DNA of 64,000 bases from Tetraselmis striata (Eukaryota; Chlorophyta; Chlorodendrophyceae; Chlorodendrales; Chlorodendraceae), in NCBI GenBank assembly GCA_006384855.1, contig VCJN01001047.1:1-64000 (forward strand), given 5' to 3'. Made by a program: the position numbers and the translations under genes. Of the stretch, positions 57,761 through 64,000 are shown piece after piece (the first letter of the stretch is position 1; every line of letters begins with the position of its first letter). The notes under the pieces were generated by a model that ran no database searches, had not been told where the DNA came from, and was given only the letters and a program-made list of their open reading frames with translations.

Positions 57761-60252
57761 AAAGTACGCCGACCATCTATATGTGGATATGAGCGCAGCA
57801 GAAAGAATTAAGTTTCGTCTTCATGCATTGACACATGCGACCGGTACCCGGACAAGAAATTCCATTACAGTAACATGTACGCCCGCGCACGCACGTACCG
57901 GTAGTTCCCTCATCAGTATTGTTTATGACCGGGGGAATGGCGGTATCACGTATCATATTATAATACTTATCACCGCCCCGGGGAGATCCTCAGGGGATCT
58001 ACAGCGAGTATAATCCCCTCACCTGGCTGGGCTGGCGGGGATATATTCCCACGGCATAATCCTTAGTCGCTCTGCAGATGCAAGTACAGCGACTTCGCGG
58101 CTTTGAGAAAATGAGGCTGGGCCCTTCAATATCCCTGTTCTAGGGGATAGAGCAAGGGCCTAACGGAAAGCTCCCTGCCGTCCCACTTCACCTCCTCCAC
58201 CGCGGTGTGCCTGGTGGATACCGACATTGTGTCAGCTACCCAAACTGAAGGCTGGCGACGTGAGGTAGGCGTGGTTGTGGACTGATAGGTATATATATAG
58301 GCGCTCGGGGCAACAGCAGCATGCCGACCTAGCGCGGCGGCGGCAGTGCTGGTGAGGGTTGTGCGGTGCGTACGGGGTACGCCGGCGGTTAATTGGAGCC
58401 GGGAAGCAAACGGGGGCAAACGGTTCATCGATTCGCACATATTGTTGTAAACCCGGTAGCGACTACTGGTACCAGGTAAGGATTAGTGGTCGTGTATTTA
58501 GATTTCGTATACACTGGTACGTAAGACGATAAAAATATTACGGTACGCGATTATGCAATTTGAAAAATATAATCCTTAAAGGGCGTTAAGTTAATGCCCA
58601 CTGTAATATCGCCTGCCCATGTCGTGCACGACACTCGGTCAAAGTAGCTGAGACACGCCAACCGCGCCATGTCCCAAAGTCTCTTGAGATATACCTGTAA
58701 TCCTTACTCGTACACCCTATATCTCCCAGAAAATATTGTTATTATGATTTACCATCTGGACTCAATTAATCCAGCTTTTCGGGCATTTCTGCCCCTCCCT
58801 GACCTGAGCCACTGCGCTAGGCGTGGCCATCCCTTTTCTGGCAGCAGGATTACAGCGATGCAATACCGTGGGGCGGCACGACGCGCAGCGGTAGGGGACG
58901 ATGCAGCACGATCCTCCTTTCCTACTACTACGCATACCTTGCCTACTGAAGCGTCAGAAACTATGCAGAGCCCCCGTATGCCGGACTCTATGCGCCCGAA
59001 GCGAAGCAAGGCGAAAACACGATGAGCACACGCTATGCATGCGATTCATGCACATGCAGTCAACGGGTCATCTCACCCGCGACACTCCGACAGAGTGCGG
59101 CTGAGAGAAGTTGCCGATTGCCAGTGAAAATATGCGTTGACGATGTTTCTCTGTACACACAGTATTATTTATTTTTGTCCATACACCCGCACCTTCGTAA
59201 TACCGCCCACTGTCCTAGATGATTTTCGCTTTTTTTTTACATCATATTGAAATGATATGGTACGAGAATTACTACTTTCCTGGAAAATAACATGTACTTT
59301 GCCTGGTGACACCAAAGATGGTGAAAATGAGGCTACGCAGCCCGAATGTGAGTAGTGAGTGAGAGCATGCAGGCACCCCCGCTTTCGATTTTGTGTTCCT
59401 AAGGGCAAGGAGGGCTGGACCGCTGCCGAGGAGACTCTTGTACTAGTGACCAACAAAATCCGCGACCGCTCGTGTGATCGACGCCTGCTTCACAAGGACT
59501 ACTATATATGTTCTCCGACATGCACACTCGCAGAGATGGGCGTGCGCCGAGCCGCTTCCGCCCACCGCCGCGCCTGTCGCAACCGGTGGTGATGGCGCCC
59601 CTCCATCCGGTATACCGTACGGCCGTCACGCCTCTGCTCCGTCCGGACCGGGTCGGGCCGGAACGCGGGGCCAGCCGCCGGGTGCACCGGTACGCCGTCG
59701 CCGCCGCCATCGCCCCGCCCGCTGCCCTCTCCGCCGCTCTCGTCTCCCCGAAACGAATCAGCAAGCCCCGCAACCAGCGGCGGGGAGGGGCGTTCGGTGT
59801 CGTGTGACGGTGGCCATGAAGCAAGCATGGCGGCGCAGGAGACGAGTGCCGAACTACACGTGGGCGCTATCATAACCAAGACGTTCGGGACACGGGGGGG
59901 GGGGGGGGGGGGGGGGGGCTTTCTCGGCCAAGTCTCCCCCTTCCCCCCCCTCCCCCTCCCCGCCACGGTGCCCTCCCTAACGTCCCGTTACACCTATCAG
60001 CATAGGCCCACCGCCGCCAAATGACAGCCACCCGCCGTGTGTATCATCCAGGTCGTCAGATGGGATAACGAGGACGCGGACCCGGCGGATAGGGAGCCGG
60101 TGATGAAGGTGATTTACGACGACGGCGACTCGGAAGACGGATCGGGGATACAACCGCTATATCTAACGACGACATAGCAGCTGAGCGATTTGAATCAATC
60201 GCAGGCTGTCTCAAGCAAGGCGCCAATGACGCCCTACCGGCGGTGCACCCCT
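57761..60252. other. stretch without a supported gene
   Basis: ORFs are short and lack domains or splice chains. A run of about 22 G lies at 59897-59918. Sequence near 59.2-59.3 kb is AT-rich. Confidence 0.35.
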
Positions 60253-60790
60253 TGCGCACCCACGAGTTTGTCGGCGCCAACGAGCCGCCGCTGCATGCTG
60301 TGCCTCGGTTGCTGTCGCAACCTTGGGCACGCACCGGGTCGGCGCCAACGGGCCGCCACTGCACCATGTGCATCGGTTGCTTCCGCGGCATGCGCGCGCA
60401 GCTGGTCAGCGCCAACGGGCCGTCACTGCACCATGTGCCCTGGTCGCTTCCGCGGCCCGGGCACGCAGCTAGTCGGCGCCGTGAGGCCGTCCATGCACCA
60501 TGCGCCCCGGTCGCCTCCGCAGACCGGACACGCAGCTGGTCGGCCCCATCATATTGCCGCCGCCACTGCATCCCGCGCCCCGGCAGCTTGCAAGGTATGC
60601 GCACTACGCAGCTTGCCGGCGCCAACGGGCCACCGATGCACATGCGCCCCGGTCGTCTTCTTAGCCCGTGCACGCAGCTGGTCGGCGCCATCGAGCCGCC
60701 GCCACACATTTTATCCATGTTGCTGTTGCAGCCCCCGGACACTCAGCTGGTCGACGCGCCATCGAGCCGTCGCTTGCGCGGCGCGGAGCT
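60253..60790. repeat. degenerate minisatellite, about eight units of ~70 bp
   Basis: The pattern CACGCAGCTGGTCGGCGCCA, then CGGGCCGCC-CTGCACCATG and CCCCGGT-GCTTCCGCGG recurs every 66-72 bases. Because the unit length is not a multiple of three and stops are rare, several frames stay open on both strands, so the long ORFs here are not evidence of a protein. Confidence 0.75.
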
Positions 60791-60888
60791 GGCTACAGAC
60801 GAACTCAATACAACATATATCACCCGCTGCCCCCCGCCCGCCCTTCGCATAAGCGGTCGCTGCTCTCCCGTCCGGCCGCCACCCTGCG

Positions 60889-61548
60889 GCCGGCGCCCAA
60901 GATATGTTGGCAATGTGCATGCGCCCCCACCATTCTTTGAAATGATTACTACTAGTAGGTGGGTTTCCTTTCCCTTGTCGTCTACTTAGCATGCGCGGTA
61001 CGGCGCAAGTCTGGTGCTTATATGGTGCTAGTATACCGTACCGCCCGAGGAGCTGCATCGACCCCGCAACGCCTCGAGGAACTGCATCTACACTGTACTC
61101 CAGTACAACACCGCCACACCGTACAGCAACACCGACACCACCCGCGTGCGGTTCCCGGCGCAACCATCCCGGTTAGCGCTGCTCCATCCCTCATGTTGCT
61201 TCGCCGTGTGCTTAAATAAAGCCGGCGCCCAAGATATGTTGGCAATGTGCATGCGCTCCCACCATTCTTTGAAATGATTACTACTAGTAGGTGGGTTTCC
61301 TTTCCCTTGTCGTCTACTTAGCATGCGCGGTACGGCGCAAGTCTGGTGCTTATATGGTGCTAGTATACCGTACCGCCCGAGGAGCTGCATCGACCCCGCA
61401 ACGCCTCGAGGAACTGCATCTACACTGTACTCCAGTACAACACCGCCACACCGTACAGCAACACCGACACCACCCGCGTGCGGTTCCCGGCGCAACCATC
61501 CCGGTTAGCGCTGCTCCCTCATGTTGCTTCGCCGTGTGCTTAAATAAA
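60889..61548 (+). repeat. tandem 332-bp duplication of a YR-type b-A junction
   Basis: Unit 1 is 60889-61220 and unit 2 is 61221-61548; they are nearly identical except for a 4-bp deletion in unit 2. Each contains CTTTGAAATGATTACTACTAGT (split here: CTTTGAAATG | ATTACTACTAGT) and GGTGGGTTTCC, matching the junction of the 24-kb element, and ends in AAATAAA. No ORF is convincing. Confidence 0.85.
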
Positions 61549-61929
61549 GCACCAGTGGGCTTGTCTGTCCCCATCTTCCTTTGTCGCGGCGCACCCACGC
61601 ACCATGGGGTTGCGCCGCGACAGCCACGCCCACCCTCTCCTCACTGCGTTCAAATTCCCGGGTCTCCCTTTTAGGCCCTCCGGCCCCTCCAAACTCGTGT
61701 AATAATGCCAAAGCACCTTTTTCGGCAATGTGCTTGCGCCCCACCCTTTCTTTCACACTGTTGCCAGTCCTGTCCCCGCCCGGGGCCGGGAAAAAGGGTA
61801 ACGATTGTATGAGATACATGGTACATGGCGCGGGGTCTGTTGCCCTCTGCGAGTTGCGCGCCTCAGGCGGTGACGATACAGACCGAGAATATACTTTGCG
61901 TGCATTCTCTTGACGCTCTCCCTGCTGTA
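61549..61929. other. stretch without a gene, flanking the second YR element
   Basis: It contains TTGCCAGTCCTGTCCC and a GGGCCGGGAAAAAG motif at 61761-61797, as near 16.2 and 40.0 kb. Confidence 0.4.
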
Positions 61930-62117
61930 ATGATCTAAACTAGTTTATGGGGTTTCCTCCCTTGACCTAACCGCTTTTTAGCTACAAGTGCTGCTCAGTG
62001 GTACGGGAACTAGGCATCTGTTGTTGCGCCCTTTTTGGGTGCAGCACGAGTAGACATAAAAGCAGCCAGAACAGCTGAGCCTGTCATCTTCCAGTTTTCG
62101 CTGCGTTCCACGCAGCG
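61930..62117 (+). repeat. A repeat of the second YR element
   Basis: 188 bp, a few differences from 24126-24312; begins ATGATCTAAACTAGTTTATG, ends CACGCAGCG. Confidence 0.85.
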
Positions 62118-62230
62118 ATGAAAAAACTGTCTCGTAGCCAATTGCGAGCAAGGTCACCCCAGGTTGTTCAAGACCACACCCGGCTCGCCACCCGAGTGTG
62201 ATATTCTCGTCCGTACGTCCGTACGTTACC

Positions 62231-63090
62231 ATGCCAGATGGAGAAGAACCCGTCGCGGAGCCGACGCTGGAGTCGCTGCAAGCAAATATGCGAGCGCTGG
62301 CTACAGCTGTAGCTCAATTGACGGCTCGTGAGCGCGTTGTTGATGGAGAAGGGGCACATGGCTCCGGCTTCGGGCAGCGCGTCGCGGGACATCCGACAGG
62401 CAGCGGGGGAGCCGCAGAGCGCCCCGACTTGCTAGAGCTAGCCCAGAGCGGCCGTGTCGGAGCAAAATCCGTGAGTGCCGAGGATGACTACCTCGCGGTG
62501 CCAGAACTACTGCAGAGAGCAAAGTCTGGTTACGAGGCCGTTCGACCGGTCAACCGAGTGCCTTGACTCTTTCCCCTGAGCACCGACCTAACGAACGAGT
62601 ACCTCAAGCAGGATGACCGGCGTCTGCCGGCCCAGGAGGAGTATTTGTGGATGTCGTGTTTCGGGGCCCACATGGCCGCGCTTTTCGTGGCCCTCGACGA
62701 GCTGCTGCCCTACGTCCCTGCCACCAACCATGACTTCACCCCCTACCTCGCGAGAGCTCGGAACCACGCCGAGGCCATCGACAAGGCGTTTCGGTTTCGT
62801 TTGGCCTTCCTGCGGAGGCTAAATGAGATCAAGCGTGTGCACGGTGACCAAGGTGTTCTGGACGTGTTGCGAGCCCAGCATTTTGCAGCCTGCTTCGGAG
62901 CATCTGGGTTCTGCGATTTTTGGGGACCTCATGAGGGACTACGAGCGCCGTGTCTTCGAAGCGACCGTTGCCAGCAGCGCGAAGGCGACCGCTACTGCTC
63001 GAGTGGCGGCTGCAACTGCAGGTCGTACGTGGGCGTGGGCGAGGACGAGGCGGGGGACGCGGGCGTGGCCGCGAAGGTGAGCACGAGTGA
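62231..63090 (+). pseudogene. gag-like ORF of the second YR element, disrupted
   Basis: From ATG 62231 it follows the 24426 protein with a 30-base deletion near 62293 (LLRE missing). It then hits an in-frame TGA at 62564 where copy 1 has GGA, and shifts frame at about 62885 (an extra G) and near 62930. Downstream parts (EEYLWMSCFGAHMAAL, ARARNHAEAIDKAF) stay recognisable. The RG-rich tail is shorter. Confidence 0.75.
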
Positions 63091-64000
63091 CGGTGTGGGG
63101 CGCCTTTCGTCGGAGCTGCTGGAGCTTTGCGAGGCCACCTTTCGGTGACTGCCGCAAGACGCACCCTTGCAGCTCAACGGCGGGATGAGCGCCCCGTGTT
63201 AGGACCTGACCCCCCCACCTTACAGACTTCCTTTAGACCTTCCTCGGTGCGGCGCTTCTTACAGCTACAGCCGCGTGTGGCTCAACCATCCGCACACCTG
63301 CACATGGCGGCTCAACCAGCCGCTTTCTTTAACCCATCTCTGCGTCCGTTGGTTGTTACACTACGTGTTACAACTAGTTCGCAACGACGAAGTTTCGCGC
63401 GGGTACGTTACGCGCGTGACATGCGCTACGAGCGCGAAGGGCGCGCGGGGCGGCCCTCTTACCTGAACCTAGCCCCGCAAACCCGTACCGATGCTACTGC
63501 AAACCCGTCCAGCAGCTACCGGCCATCCGCCGGGAACCTAACCGCTGCTGCCGAGTACTTTGCGGACAGTGGTCGTACCGGTGGGACTCTGTCGGTAAAA
63601 CGACGCACTTACGTGATTGACGAGCCCGAAGCTGTCGCTCCCTGGGCTGCTTCATTGCGATCCCGGCTGCAGGACGCGTTCGGCTCAGACGAGCTGGGCC
63701 ACCGGACGCTCGACCTACTCTCCAGCTCCCTCAGCGCTCAGACACTCAAGAGCTACGCCGGTCGGCTGTCTCAATTCGCGGAGTTCTGCCACGACTCCGA
63801 GAACATCAGCCCGCTGGAGGCGACTACTGCCACTGTCGTTCGGTATGTTGCTTGGATCGGCGAGCGAGGACACATCGCAGCTAAGTCGTTGCGGCCTTAT
63901 CTGTCTGCAATCAACACCTTATTCGAGCTGCACAACCTCGACCCAATCGCTAAGGACAGCCTACACCTGACTTCAGCAAGGCGTGGGCTGATGCTGCGCC
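63091..64000 (+). CDS. tyrosine recombinase of the second YR element (N-terminal part, partial at window end)
   Basis: The frame after TGA-CGG at 63088-63093 is open for 303 codons to the edge. It follows copy 1 closely: RRTYVIDEPEAVAPWAAS, LSAQTLKSYAGRLSQF, ATVVRYVAWIGERGH, LTSARRGLMLR. Most base differences are silent. The catalytic domain is outside the window. This copy has a broken gag-like ORF but an unbroken recombinase frame. Confidence 0.8.

Larger units (their letters stand above)
61930..64000 (+). mobile_element. second gag-like plus YR element, runs off right edge
   Basis: Left repeat A at 61930-62117, then a disrupted gag-like ORF and an intact recombinase frame to the window end. 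Gene order and spacing equal those at 24126-26963. The right end is outside the window. Confidence 0.8.

Noticed and set aside
60056-60989. Long ORFs on both strands (228-248 residues) as genes
   Set aside because: They fall in a minisatellite whose frames stay open for compositional reasons; no domain or splice signal supports them.
1-64000. CRISPR arrays, rRNA and tRNA genes
   Set aside because: No regularly spaced repeats with unique spacers, no rRNA core sequences and no tRNA T-loop plus cloverleaf candidates were seen by eye; a covariance-model search would be decisive.

Overview
The window reads as nuclear DNA from a flagellated eukaryote, most likely a green alga of prasinophyte or chlorophyte type. 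This is an inference from three things. The genes are built of many short GC-rich exons with GT-AG and some GC-AG introns. Several products are typical of cilia or signalling (tubby-like protein, tubulin tyrosine-ligase-like enzyme, cyclic-nucleotide-gated-type channel). The mobile elements resemble those described from Volvox and Chlamydomonas. There are no operons, rRNAs, CRISPR arrays or recognisable tRNAs.

Layout. 1-980 (minus) is the end of a retroelement polyprotein that runs off the left edge. 4397-11478 (+) is a 16-exon plasma-membrane-type Ca2+ ATPase. 15691-14017 (-) is a six-exon gene for a small unrecognised membrane protein. About 18.7-19.3 kb holds a decayed ankyrin gene. 20148-19748 (-) looks like the 3' end of another membrane-protein gene. 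22822-20715 (-) encodes a secreted ShKT-cyclophilin fusion. 24.1-36.3 kb is a nest of mobile DNA. 36651-39420 (+) is a tubby-like gene, 40409-42865 (+) a TTLL9-like gene, and 55060-43873 (-) a very large channel gene with two complete channel modules. 55.1-64 kb is mostly repeats, ending in a second copy of the 24 kb element.

Most notable is a set of tyrosine-recombinase (YR) mobile elements. One kind (24126-27349, and again from 61930) carries only a gag-like ORF and a YR ORF, in one frame and separated by a single UGA followed by CGG. It is bounded by split direct repeats (A1 ... b1-A2-b2). The other kind (30530-27502, minus strand) carries only reverse transcriptase, RNase H and a methylase-like domain, and has its own split direct repeats. 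The two share the sequence at the recombination junction, which suggests a retroelement whose functions are divided between two cooperating units.

Exon structures were assembled by eye from conserved protein sequence, splice dinucleotides and phase. For the Ca2+ ATPase, tubby, TTLL, cyclophilin and small-membrane genes every junction fits and the total is a multiple of three. The exception is single-base frame slips in the ATPase (one) and the channel (five), which look like sequence errors or very short introns.
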